Part shown: positions 25,524 through 36,927 of the stretch, piece after piece
Layout: every line of letters begins with the position of its first letter
How positions within the stretch are numbered: the first letter of the stretch is position 1
DNA from: Arthrobotrys musiformis
Lineage: Eukaryota; Ascomycota; Orbiliomycetes; Orbiliales; Orbiliaceae
Reading direction: 5' to 3'
NCBI GenBank assembly: GCA_036971715.1
Contig: JAVHJL010000011.1
Location: 744,001-808,000, forward strand
DNA: 64,000 nucleotides
The notes under the pieces: generated by a model
The model's database searches: none
What the model was told of the DNA's origin: nothing
The model's input: only the letters and a program-made list of their open reading frames with translations
Program-made: the position numbers and the translations under genes

Positions 25524-27039
25524 CTAAAACTCGAAGACAACTCTCGGGGCACCTGATCGAAACTCGTCCCCTTCAGTTATAAAAACTTTCACAGTTTTCA
25601 AAAACTCAGTGCCTAAATCCATCTCGATCCGTGATCTTTTCACCGCGATGTGAATTTTTATAGTCTTGAGTGTAGGTATCTCTTGTCGTATGTCTCGTAC
25701 AATGCCCCAATCGACGCCTGCCCACCCCGAGTCTAGGTTTTTAAGATGCAGGGTTTTCAGGCGCGGGAACCGGGTCTTTAGGAGAGATAGAAGCTGTATC
25801 GAAGATTTGTGTCAGATGATATGTAGAGGCGAAGGCGTATTTCGGGTATTCTGAGTTACAAAAACTTACAGCTTGGGGGCTCATGTTTGTCACACTTCTC
25901 ACTTCCACTTCTTCAACCTTTTCGAAACTATTACCAGTGACAAATTCGGTGAGGACTTCGTCGTCGCCGCCAAACACGGGCATCCTGAGACATCGTAGGT
26001 TGGGCAGGCTGAATTTGCGGTTTAGGGGGTTTAAGGTCCCATGGGAGTCTCTCACGGATCCCGCGCCTGCGCCATAATAGATGTACTGCTTGCCCGGGTC
26101 AGGCTGCCCTGCAATAAGAAACGAAAGGCTGTTTATGGTGTTGAAAGAAGGTTGGAGCAGTGGTGGTAGAGCGGAGAGGAGCCAATTGCCTATTCCGAGA
26201 TCTTGGATCGGGTACACCGGTGGGTAGACGTGGACATCAATAGTAAAGGATTGTAGTCTGGCGACGGAAATAGGGGCCGTCTCTGGATGCTCTTGCGATT
26301 CTATAAAGCCTTTTACGTCTTCGGAGCTCGTATGTGTTATGTATAGGTGAAGGTTTAGGTCCTTTAGATTGGGCAAGGTGGTTAGGATGTTCGTAATTGA
26401 TCCGAGCATGTATTCGGCTGGTATCGGGTCGGAGGAGGCCCGGTCGTCTATTACTATGGTTTTGAGGTTTTGGAAAGCGGTAGTGAAATGTCTGGAAAAC
26501 ATGGGTGGGTCTTGGGTGATGGCATCGAAGTAAGAGAAATTCAGACTCCCGATGTACTTTGATTCCCGACGGATGGTTAAGACCCTGTGATCCGTGGTTA
26601 GAATCATCCAGTTATTAGCTATACATGTATATGCTAGCCTTGTATATACATGTTCTCCAAGTGCAAGCGTGGAAATGTATCATGCATGTTTAGGCGCGGG
26701 AAATTCAAACGAGACATACCTGACATATTTCCCGTGGGCCTTGTAAGCTTCGAACCTTTTCGCGGAAATTTGATGCCCGACTCTGAGCTCATCCCCGAAT
26801 CCACGGAATTTGACGGGAAAAGTGGTAAAGTCCTCCATTTGATAATACTGGAGTTGGACATAACAGTTGGAGTACATATTTCGGATCACGGTGTCGTGGA
26901 ACCTCCGACAGACCGGAGCCAATAGAGCAGCCAGCTGCAGGCGGGTCTTGCGTACCCGCAGGGAACCGGGGTTGAGAGCATGGGAGGTGATGTTGGCGAG
27001 TAATTCGTTTGGAAGGTCGAGAATATTGATGGTACTCGT
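25524..27039 (-). pseudogene. F-box-like paralogue 3, start codon lost
   Basis: The three paralogue exons are intact as complement(join(25524..25793,25870..26638,26720..27039)), about 452 codons. The F-box-like part reads INILDLPNELLANITSHAL then LAALLAPVCRRFHDTVIRNM; Leu-rich segments follow, and the last exon reads LLSLLKTRFPRLKTLHLKNL and ends VVFEF. Intron 1 (phase 2, after YVR; donor GTATGT, acceptor ACAAG) and intron 2 (phase 0; donor GTAAGT, acceptor TACAG) match the family. The frame is open upstream to a TGA near 27144 but has no ATG. At the position where paralogue 1 has ATG, this copy has ACG (27039-27037), a single T-to-C difference; the next usable ATG lies after the F-box core. 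It is either a start-loss pseudogene, initiates at ACG, or has an unseen 5' exon, although no minus-strand ATG occurs for more than 300 bp upstream. Confidence 0.7.
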
Positions 27040-28761
27040 TGCTTCCGTCTTTTCTGCCGTGGTATGGTCCTTGATCGAGGCGACGTAGTACGTTGTGTAA
27101 CACTCAGCCCAAATTGTGTATCGTGTGTAACAATCCCTATGTCAACGTTGGATTTTGAGCTATGCTGTGTTGACCGCCCCGCACACAGCACAGACCTGGA
27201 CTAGTTATGGGCCGGGATCCAGGATCGATATTGCGAGACCAGGCTATGCAATGAGCACAGAACTCAGCTTTTTTATTTGGCGGATGCTAGTCGACGGATT
27301 TTCTATCTTGGGCTGGTGTAATGTATTGCGAATGTTGGCACCCTCTAGAAGCTGTTTGCGCAATTGCAAGTACTCAAGTTGATTTCTTGTTGAGCTTGAG
27401 GCGCATGACAAGTCAACACTCTCACTCCACTCGATCGACGACGTCTGGCAAATTTAAAGCTAGAAGATGCTCAAGACTTTATACAAATCTGAGTAGAGAA
27501 TCGCGTCAAACGTTTTTTTGCGGTTTTGTCGGCGCCTTCAGCTTTTCGACGAGTTAGTCATATGATCATGCGCATTTCTTACTGCTGGACTGCCGATGTG
27601 GGTCCCAATCAGGTGGGCTGGGTACGAGACAAGGTCCCAACATGTATATAAAATGTATAATAGAATTAGTCAACCAAGTAAGCTGGAAATATTACTCCTT
27701 TATAATTTCAAATTACCCCGCTACCGCGATGCGTATATGCCCCGCAGACCACCAAATTATTGCGTGTCTGGTTAGCCTAGCTGATGTATATATATTATAC
27801 GCTTATCCATAGATCTACTATCAAGCTCAATTCAGAGGAGGAATTACCAATCGGGTCTATACGATAATTATTTAGTTTTCGGATTTTCTAGCCTCGAATC
27901 TTGAATTTTCTTGCAACTGATTGATATCTTTGTATGCTAGCCTTGAAGCTTGAATCATACTATACTTTTCAAAGTAGTTCGTCATGTGATAATCGCTTTA
28001 TCTTGTCTCGCAAACAAGAGCTGGCTGGACGGTACATCATCACTTGATGATTAGTCTGAAATAATAAAGGAAGTCTTTTATAACTTACGTCTGCTAGAAC
28101 GTATTTAATAGTCCGTAGGTCAAAGAGGGGTACATTTATGTGTGCAAAATAACTTGGACTCGGGGATTCAGCGAGGACTAGGCCCGCTATCGAGGCCGAT
28201 ATCTAGCATATATTACAGTATCATTGTGCAAAATATCACGTTTCTATAATAAAATCCTTCAGTCTAAACGAACTGAAGGGCATATATTGAAGGCTGTCGA
28301 TTGAAGAGCCATTTTACCGGCCCTATAGCTTTCTGATTATATGAGGAAGTCCTGTATTTCCACAGAGGGCGCTGTCTATACAAAAATTGTATACATCGCC
28401 ACCGACTCGTCGAATGTTTTTTATATGATATCTATAGCGATAACTTGATTGATTGAAGTATAATTGATTACGAGGTTTACGATAGCAATCTCATTTGGGT
28501 ATAAAATGAGGGGACATAGCAAGGGAGTTGGCAATATAGCCTTGACTGTTTGGTGGGGTGCGCAATATGGTTCCTGCCCCATAGACCCATAGACTATTTT
28601 GACATTGAGATTGGGTGCCCCCAATATTTAATTGAACCTCAACCTCATGAACATCAACCTTCTCATCTCCACATCACAGTCCCTCCACCTACCCAGCCAC
28701 TACCATCATCTACATCACACCATTGCCTTGCAAATAAAAATACAACTACAATACTTCAATC
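27040..28761. other. Intergenic between F-box paralogues 3 and 4
   Basis: A 1.7 kb AT-rich stretch without supported genes. The last 100 bp before 28762 is CA/TC-rich leader-like sequence for paralogue 4. Confidence 0.5.
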
Positions 28762-30277
28762 ATGCCTTTACTCAGTCTTCCGAATGAGATTATTGCAGAG
28801 ATCGTCGAGTATGGCCTCCTGGGGGATCCTAAAGGTGAAAAGGCAGCTGTTCTGAGCCTTGTTTGCAAGCGCTTCCATATCCTTGTCACCAGGCATGTCT
28901 ATTCGGCCTGTCTTCTTCGCCTCTACCAGGACCCGGATTATCACAGGGAACATACCTTCGGCCATGCTGTCAGATTCGAGCGATGGAAGAGAGTGGCGGT
29001 TAATGGGTTTCGAACTGCTAGAGACGAGGCCAATGCCTTCATAAAATATGGAGACCGGGTGAAGTAAGTTTCCTCTGATTGACATTAAGAAATAACTATA
29101 ACTTAGAGAAGATCGAAGAGGAAATGGATTGATCACAAAATACAAGGCAGGCCCTAACCATTGAATGTCACTACGTGTAGGTACCTTAACATATCTCACT
29201 GCCTCAGTGTTCCATTTGGCTCAATCCGAGTTGGCCAGTTCAACTATTCAATCCACGCCAGTGTCTACCTGCCAACTATTGTCACGCCATTGCTCTCTGC
29301 CTTCACCAATCTGGTCAGTTTCGCCTTTTCCACGGCGATCCTTCTCCCAACTCCGATCAAGTCTCACGAGACGATGCGCATTTTGGGGGATGTCTTTGAG
29401 TTGTGCCATTCGTTGAGGAACCTTCTCCTCTACATTGACGTCGACGCACGTGCTCCGGCTCTGTTGAAGCGCATGATTGAGGAGTACAAGATCAATCCTC
29501 CAGAACCAAAGAGGTCCCCAATGCGACTCAGGTCGGTTTGTTTCGGCTTTTCAGTCTCCAACGAAAGCGACGAGGGTCGCTATTCGGATCCAATTAGTGT
29601 TTGGGTCTTGACCTGGCTGGCTATCCTTATGCCGTTCTCCGACAGCATTGAGGGGCTTAATTTTGCGCATAACGAGTACATCAACCCTATCGAGATGAGT
29701 GCTGAAAACCTCCTTAGTGATATCTCTAAGGTTGAGCCGATTAATGTCTACGGGTACAAGATTGACCTTCCCAAGGTCAAAAGGTTGACGATGAGTCTTG
29801 AGAAAATCCCTGAGAGGATTTTCGGGGAGTATTTTGTTGTTGGAAAAGAGTATGTCGAGGAGTTGACCTTGCTCCAATCTATTAACTACACACCCGAACA
29901 GGTAATACCCCCCTATCAATAGAAACGCCCAAGTTGTGGTTATGATACCCCGGTACTAAACTTTATCTGCGTAGATTCTGGAACTCGCTGTTTCATATCC
30001 TAACCTTGAACTACTCCACATCGGGGACATGTTCATCGGGGACGGCAATGATCTCGAGGTTATGGAGTGGTCTGATGTGGCTACTATCAAGAAGGCGTGC
30101 GGACGCTTGAAGAGGTTTATCGGGTATACGGAGTTGGGTCTACGAGAACTCGAAGAATGCCTTGTCGCTCCGGAGGCTCGCCTCGAAGAAGTCGTCAAAC
30201 TTCTCAAATATTACCCGGTTGGGTACATTGTTCCACGCCTTCGCGGTCAGTACAAGGTCATATTGGAGTTCTATTGA
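28762..30277 (+). CDS. F-box-like protein, paralogue 4 (opposite strand)
   Basis: The model is join(28762..29063,29181..29901,29975..30277), 441 residues. The F-box-like segment is at the very N-terminus (LLSLPNEIIAEIVEYGLLGD, then AVLSLVCKRFHILVTRHVY). The middle exon has Leu-rich stretches (FTNLVSFAFSTAIL, CHSLRNLLLYIDV, DSIEGLNFA), and the last exon begins ILELAVSYPNLELLHIGDMF and ends VILEFY, like the FEF/EFAY ends of its paralogues. Intron 1 is phase 2 after RVK with donor GTAAGT, and intron 2 is phase 0 with acceptor TGCGTAG and a GGTACTAAAC branch site, the same positions and phases as the other three. It is the only copy on the plus strand and has the cleanest gene model of the cluster. 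Confidence 0.88.
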
Positions 30278-31263
30278 ATGAGGTCGACATTAGAGTAGGA
30301 ATATGAGATTGGGAGGAATAAGATCAGGGGGTATTCAAAATAACGACGAGGAAGGGGATTTGACAAGACAAGAAAAGAAAAGATCTGCTATTGTTTTTAA
30401 ATTGATTTCTGCACGCTACTGCATTTACCATCATACACAGAATTTCGACCAACGCAATGTTTAGCCCTAGTTTACTGAACTTGCGTGAGGTTGGAAAAAA
30501 GAATCTCTTACCGAAAAGAAACTGTTTCTAACATCAAATTCCAATCCAAATTCCCCTTAAGTCTTCTTTTGGTGCCAATGCTCAATTAGCCATAGCCCTA
30601 TCACCCTGTCTTACTATATTCAGACGTAGTCTCGAGGCCTGGTCCCGACAGCTATCGCTGTTGTATTTTGAAGCCGAGTGTGTTGTTCACCACTTCCGTT
30701 TTAGGAAATCCAACGTTCTACAACCCTGTCTTGGCACAATGCTTATTTCGTACCGATCCGATCCCATTGAATTCCCATAATCACGGCGGTATGATTCCAC
30801 GCTTCCAAACCCCAATCTTTGCCGCCAGATCCGGCTCTTCTAATTCCATGTGTAAATACTTACATTGATCTTTTCTACGAGAAGTTTTCCATTCCCCTCG
30901 CCAACCACCCTTTTATCCCGCGTGAATGATATGCAAGTGTGCGTGAACATTTGCATTGACAGCAAAAAGACGAGAAAGGGTACCCACTATCGTGCATACC
31001 AAATTAGTGTAAAGGGTTCTTCAGCCGCAAGCCACCAAAACTCCGTCCGAGTGCGATAGATAGGGTTACGGCCAAACAAGGAGAGAGGGAAAAAGTCGGA
31101 GCCGATGGTGTACCTTCAGCCTTATAAAAGCTTAAATGGGGAACGCCATGGAATTTTTGTTTGGGGATTGGCGTTTTTTTGTTCCTCCTGGAGTCACCTT
31201 GTAGGGCGCGAGATTCGATTTCGTAACTCCTTTTCTTGGAAGACTGAATATAATATTTTCAAG
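30278..31263. other. Intergenic
   Basis: This holds the 3' flank of F-box paralogue 4 and the promoter of the secreted protein gene. No gene is seen. Confidence 0.5.
31123..31130 (+). promoter_or_regulatory. TATA-like box of the secreted protein gene
   Basis: TATAAAAG lies about 135 bp upstream of the ATG at 31264. Confidence 0.45.
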
Positions 31264-32328
31264 ATGCGGGTTTTTGTTATTTCCGTTTTCTTGTTTCTTC
31301 TCTCCTTCGTTAATGCGAATGCTAATGCGAATGCCGTCGCCAATGTCGCTGACTTCGACGTCTCCAAACGGAGTACGGGGTACTCGAAGACCTTGACTGT
31401 TACTAAAATTCTACAACTCCTGAAGTGCAAACGCGCGTCTGCTTCGTCGTTTTGTTCGGGGTATTTGCATTATAATAATATAAAACCCAAGACGGTCACG
31501 AAGACGAAGACGAGTACTAAGACTAAGGTCGTTTTTAAGACTTCGACGAAGAAGGTTACGAAGTCGGTGGTGGATTGTACGATTACTGAGCCTTATGTTT
31601 ATGATACTACGACTTTGTTCGTTGGGCCGGCTACTACTAGTATGTATCCATCTTGGGGTTTTAGTTACTGGGGTGCGAATTGGATTGATCATGGTACTAA
31701 TTGTTGCGCGCGCGCGTTATAGTAACTCAACTTGATGTCGTGTCGACTTCGGTGTAAGCCCCCTTCTGGCCTGTACAATTCTTTGGTGTGTATGTCTTAC
31801 TGATTGTTTTCTCGAAATAACAGCTCCCTCATCTTCGGTGGCCCCATCGGCGACGCAGAGGACAAGAAAAAAGTGAAGCGTAATCTAAAATACCCAACCG
31901 CAACCCTCTCCCACGCGCACCCATCCTCCCTCTCCAAGGCCTGCAGCTCCCTCATCGGCGGACCACCCCGCCCGAAAACAACCACGAAGACCACTACCAA
32001 AACCACTACAAAAACCACCACAAGCACAAAGTTCGTCACGGATTACTTGACAACCTCCGCCTGCACGGATACCGAGTATTCGTTTGTATTGGCTACTGAG
32101 ACGGCGCCGTCGACTACTTTTTTCAGCGAAGGGTTTAAGACGGTTACGGTTTCGACTACGACTGAGACTATTGAGTATTTTTGTTATCCGTTGGGATTGG
32201 GGTGTGCTGATGTGCCGACGCCTTGTTGTCCGGGGACTTGTGAGAGCGTTGCTGGGCGGGGGAAGATTTGTGTGCCTACTGATCCGGCGGAGAAGGAGAG
32301 TTTTATCGGTGGTTTGAATGGGGGTTAG
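31264..32328 (+). pseudogene. Secreted Thr/Lys-rich protein, apparently frameshifted
   Basis: From ATG 31264 the product begins with a signal peptide (MRVFVISVFLFLLSFVNANA), then an Asn-Ala repeat, a possible SKR processing site and a basic TK-repeat (KTVTKTKTSTKTKVVFKTST). The frame hits TAG at 31720-31722. A second open segment (31824-32328) continues the same theme (KTTTKTTTKTTTKTTTSTK) and ends with a Cys-rich domain (EYFCYPLGLGCADVPTPCCP, then GTCES..GKICV) typical of extracellular fungal proteins. A good intron (GTAAGC donor at 31754, AACAG acceptor ending 31823) would join them in phase 2, but only from a frame offset relative to the first part. The shift falls at the GC dinucleotide run 31706-31716: a copy one GC shorter would read through to the donor. 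So this is a frameshifted gene, a length-variable allele, or a sequencing error; a 29-nt intron (31694-31722) seems too short. Confidence 0.6.
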
Positions 32329-33965
32329 GGGGTTGATTGAAGTGGTGCTGTGATATTATTTTCGTTCGGGGCGTGTATATGATTGTGAAGGAGGTGAGGT
32401 GAGGGTAATTGGTAATCACTTGTAATTAATGGATTGTAGAGTAATTTATATCTATACGACTCTAACCAGCCCTCTATATCGCATACGACTATCATGATTT
32501 GTACAATTAGCCCTTTGCGAGACGTCACAGAGCAAAGTTACTCCTCTGCTCGTATGCGTGGCTTCCAGATCAGCCACTTGTCATAGAGCAATTCAACTGC
32601 TGCCTAGACCAGCACATTGGAGTGCTGAAGGTCGCACAAGAAGTCATGTATAGCTTCTTTGCCAATGCAAACCCTGCATGGGCAGGAATGTGACCATAGC
32701 TGCAGAGGGCCCTTTCCGGACCCAAATCTCGAGGTACCCCAGTATATATTAGTAAAAAGATGAATGTTAGGGTAGTACGTCCTGGGATTTCGTGCATTGG
32801 GATGCTCGGGAGGGTCCTCCGAGTCCGATCGATCGGATCCACCTTCATATTATATTGGACATACATACATACCCATGCCAGCATGCTGTGTTCGTGCTGC
32901 TGGCGATTGATATTAGGTTCCCCGGTACTGGCGTGGATGTGTCGACAGATCATACCGTACTAATACTATGGGAATGTATTATTTTATACCTATGAACTCC
33001 CAGAGAACACCAAGAACTGACTACCTTCCCAAATCTTTCCTTCCTCAAGCACTCATAACAGGTATTATACATGTATCAATGGAGCAGTGTAGTATAGTAT
33101 AGTGTATTGTATTGTGGTGTAGTGTAGTGCTGTGTTGTGTGGGAGCTTGTGACGGAGCCGACCAAACTGGCACGAGACCCGCTCCCGGCCGGGGTTGAAA
33201 CACTATCGATTCCACGGCAAGCTTAAGCTAAGAAACAGGAAATATCGAAATAAGATGACGCTGGTCATCTGCGTACCTGCAGTTTTTGACGTATTCCCTT
33301 TTATTTATTATTTTATACCGGTTGATTGATTCTGGAGATATAAAAAGGTGGTTGTTCCGGAGTAATACATTCTCGGATAATATTATAGAGCAGGGAACAA
33401 ACAACTCATCGCCGACACCGCTTGGAATTATTGGTTATACCCGCAGATACGTGTTCCGTCGTGCAGCTGCATCGACATCATCACCACATCGGCATTCCTC
33501 ATATCTACTACTCATATCTCTGTTTCTTATCTGACTCTTGTTCTATAGGCGTGGAGGAGGGCTGTGTGTATAAAAGAGTGGAAGGGTCTCGCGTGTGACC
33601 GACCGACCAAACAGACAGCTCGAAAGCCAAGTTAGCCTGCGTCCTGCCCCGGCTGCAGGCTGTTTGAGCAACCCACCCTTCTTTTCCCTCCTTCTTTTCC
33701 CTCTTCGTCTGCCTTTTCTTTCCTCTCTCCTCTCTCATCCCTCTGTTCATCTCTTGTTCAGCACGACTAAGGGAAAAAAAAGGGTGGGAGTGTTATTATC
33801 TCCCACAAATAACCCGGCTTCATCGAAAAGTTCCGACTCTGCGCTCGCGGGAAGAAAAATCCGGGGAGAGAGGCTTGCCTGGATTCTGGGGTTGAATAAC
33901 TGACGGAGCTCAGTCCGCCCGTCAGGTCAGACTAGCGTATACGTCATCAAACGAACGGAGCAAAC
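32329..33965. other. Intergenic: upstream region of the sucrose transporter gene
   Basis: No supported gene. It includes a pentanucleotide-like microsatellite (listed separately) and, from about 33650, a pyrimidine-rich leader region before the transporter ATG. Confidence 0.5.
33086..33140 (+). repeat. Degenerate TAGTA/TAGTG microsatellite
   Basis: Imperfect repetition of AGTAT, AGTGT and ATTGT five-mers. A similar array lies in the LSG1 intron at 62371-62412. Confidence 0.7.
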
Positions 33966-36011
33966 ATGGCGACAAGAACGGATTCAGTCCCTCGGACGCC
34001 TAAAGACGGTACCTATTCACACGACCATAAAAAAAAATTGTTTTCAAAAAGATATATTCTAATTTTGGGGGTAAAATAATACAGTGGGCGAACACTCCCG
34101 TCTCCTCTCTCCGGCTGCCAGCGAACGTCGTTATGGCCGTTCCCTCACTATTCCCGAGGTCTCTGACCGTCGTCAACGAAGCTCGGTTTCCTCGTCTATA
34201 TCCCGTCGGTCCATGCGCGTTACACGTAGTTCCTGGTTCTTGATGCTATTAACACTGAGTATCGGAGGGTTGCAAATCGCTTGGTCGGTGGAGTTATCAA
34301 ATGGCTCGCCGTATTTGCTGTCTCTGGGGATTTCTAAGGCTATGTTGGCGTTGGTATGGGTTGCCGGACCTGTCTCTGGAGCTTTGGTGCAGCCGTACGT
34401 TGGAATTCGGTCGGATAACTGCAGAATCCCATGGGGGAAACGGAAACCATTTATGATCGGAGGCGGTGCGGCTACGATTGTTTCCTTGTTGATACTCGGG
34501 TGGACGAAGGAGATTTGTGCGTGGGCTCTCCCTGCGGGTAGTGAGGCTCTGCCGAAGGTTACGATCGGGTTGGCCGTGGTGATGATTTATGTGCTGGATT
34601 TTGCCATCAATACGGGTATTTTTTTCTTTCTTTCCTTTTGTCTACTATCCCCGGCATGGGATTACATAAGTGGAGATGGCTAATCGAGGGATGTGTGTGT
34701 AGTGCAAGCTGGTATCCGGGCGTTCATCGTGGACAATGCACCACCGCACCAACAGGACGCGGCGAACGCATGGGCGGGGCGCATGACGGGTATTGGAAAC
34801 GTGCTGGGGTATCTCTCCGGTTATGTGAACCTGCCAGAAATCATGCCGTGGTTCGGGAATACGCAGTTCAAGGTTCTCTGCGTGATTGCATCTTTCGCAC
34901 TAGGAGGGACCTTGGCTTTGAGCTGTGCATTAATTATGGAGAGGGATCCTAATGAGGATGGGTATGATATTTGCACTCTCTTCGTCCATTAAAATTTGTT
35001 AGCTAACGAAGTGTAGGCCCGTGGATGAGAAGAAGAATAGCGTACTTGCGTTCTTTGGACAAGTGCTACACTCTGCGAGACGGTTGCCGCCGCAAGTCAG
35101 GAAAGTCTGTGACACGCAGTTCTTTGCGTGGATCGGGTGGTTTCCGTTCTTGTTCTATAGTACCACATATATTGGGGAGATTTGTGAGCCCCCCTCCATC
35201 TACTTCTCGTAAATGTGGGAGATATCGGAGCTAACGATTATATCTAGACGTCCAACCATATTACGCAGAGAATCCAAACCTCACACCCGAGGAGGAAGCC
35301 AGACTTTGGGAAGAGGCCACACGGGTGGGCACCTTTGCGCTCCTGGTATTCGCCGTCGTCGCACTTTTCTCCAATACTGTTTTGCCAGTATTTATTCAAC
35401 CAGCGTTCAATCCCACCAACGCTGAGCAGACGAATCCGAAGCGCGAGTTTACCTTCCTACGAATTCCCGGGTTGACACTTCGAAGGCTATGGTGTATTTC
35501 ACATATCATCTTCGCGGCGAGCATGTGGAGCACATTCTTTGTGAAAAACACATGGGGTGCCACTGCACTGATTGCCGCTTGTGGTGTCCCCTGGGCTGTC
35601 ACCCTCTGGGCACCGTTCGCTTTGATCTCCTCGGATATCTCTAAACGAGACGCCATCAAACGGGGGGTACTCCGTAGCGCGACCCCATCCATCCGATCTG
35701 GCGTACATGGAGACTACGAATCAGGAGGGCCACGAGAAGATTATGTTGACCAAGCGGGTATTATCCTCGGACTCCATAATTTTTCAGTTGCGGCGCCACA
35801 AGTCATTGCGACGGTTTTGAGCAGTGTTATATTTAAAGCGTTGCAAAAACCTAGAGGAGCCGAGGGGGATGATAGTATGGCGTGGGTTATGAGGTTTGGA
35901 GGCCTGGCGACAATTCTGGCGGCTGTGATGACCCTGAGGTTGGCGGAGGAGGTTGATGAGGGGTTGGAGTTTGTGGATAGCGAGGAGGAGGAAGAGGAAG
36001 AGGAAGAATAG
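33966..36011 (+). CDS. SUT1-type sucrose / alpha-glucoside:proton symporter
   Basis: The model is join(33966..34008,34085..34615,34703..34961,35017..35183,35248..36011), 587 residues. It belongs to the glycoside-pentoside-hexuronide:cation symporter group of plant SUTs, fungal SCRT-like carriers and S. pombe Sut1. Evidence: after a hydrophilic Ser-rich N-terminus, TM1 ends LTLSIGGLQIAWSVELSNGS, typical of SUTs; the cytoplasmic loop after TM3 reads RSDNCRIPWGKRKPFMIGGG (123-142); QAGIRAFIVDNAPPHQQDAA follows, with the charged residues of the substrate pathway; a late segment reads GIILGLHNFSVAAPQVIATV. Multiple hydrophobic segments are compatible with 12 TM helices. The C-terminus ends in a run of about nine Glu. 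It probably sits in the plasma membrane and imports sucrose or maltose with protons; the exact sugar cannot be read from sequence. Confidence 0.93.
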
Positions 36012-36927
36012 ATGTGAGGTATGTATATGATATCGTGCGGCCTTCCCATGGAGGGTGTGCCTGTGAGCGATCAATTGGATGGGTGCCCCTCGGTTGTTGG
36101 AAGATGTTGGCGATATATCTCCCTTTGTCCACTTACCGTTTCTTCTCCTTTCTGTCTCTTTTTACAGATCGCATATATATGTTATACCGTCCATTGTCAC
36201 ATTGCGGGAGAAGGGTTTAAGATCGGGATACAGGTTTTTGTCGGGTTGGAGTTTTTGCTGTCTTTTTTTTGTTGAAGCTTGTCTTGCTTTTATTTTTATA
36301 TTTATTTTCTCTCAACGGTTATACTATGTCATTTACCCATATGCATATGCATTTCATTGAGTGTTTTACCGGGTTTTCGAGGTTTTGTATTCTAAATATA
36401 TCTATAAACGGCGGTGAAAATGGTGTTCGGATGCATGGATATATGTATCTCTTCTACAACTGACGCACATATTGCTAAGAAGATACCAAGCTTCTTATAT
36501 GATGGAACCGCCCTCGTATTCCTGGGCGTCGTAACCTGATCTCATAAAGGACACCACATACGACGGATAGTCTCGAGAGTGAGCTATAATAGAACGAGGC
36601 CGGGATTATAATTAGCTTGCGCAATCAACCAAACCAAAAAAACCGTCGGCCGCGTCGCTGGCCAACATCCGCCCAACGCAACGTTTCCTTTACATAACAC
36701 CTTTGCCAAAAACAACCTCCTGACCCTTCTCAAGGCCCTCGAAGATATCACAACCATTCCCGCATACCTGTCCCACCCGCCGGATATAGCTCCCCAAACG
36801 AGCTTCATTCGATGTTGACGATATAGACGAAACTCCGTCGGTTTTTTTTCGCTTTTCGCGTATATAGTCTTCTTATACCTCGGAATAAAGGAAGAAGAAG
36901 CGTAATCTTTAATTTGGTCATTTCGCG
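36012..36927. other. Intergenic between transporter genes
   Basis: T-rich 3' flank of the sugar transporter and the promoter of NHX1. No gene seen; minus frames near 35741-36132 are shadows or low-complexity sequence. Confidence 0.5.

Noticed and set aside
31694..31722. A 29-nt intron restoring the secreted protein frame
   Set aside because: It has GT and AG ends but is shorter than normal fungal introns and lacks room for a branch site; a length change in the GC run is simpler.
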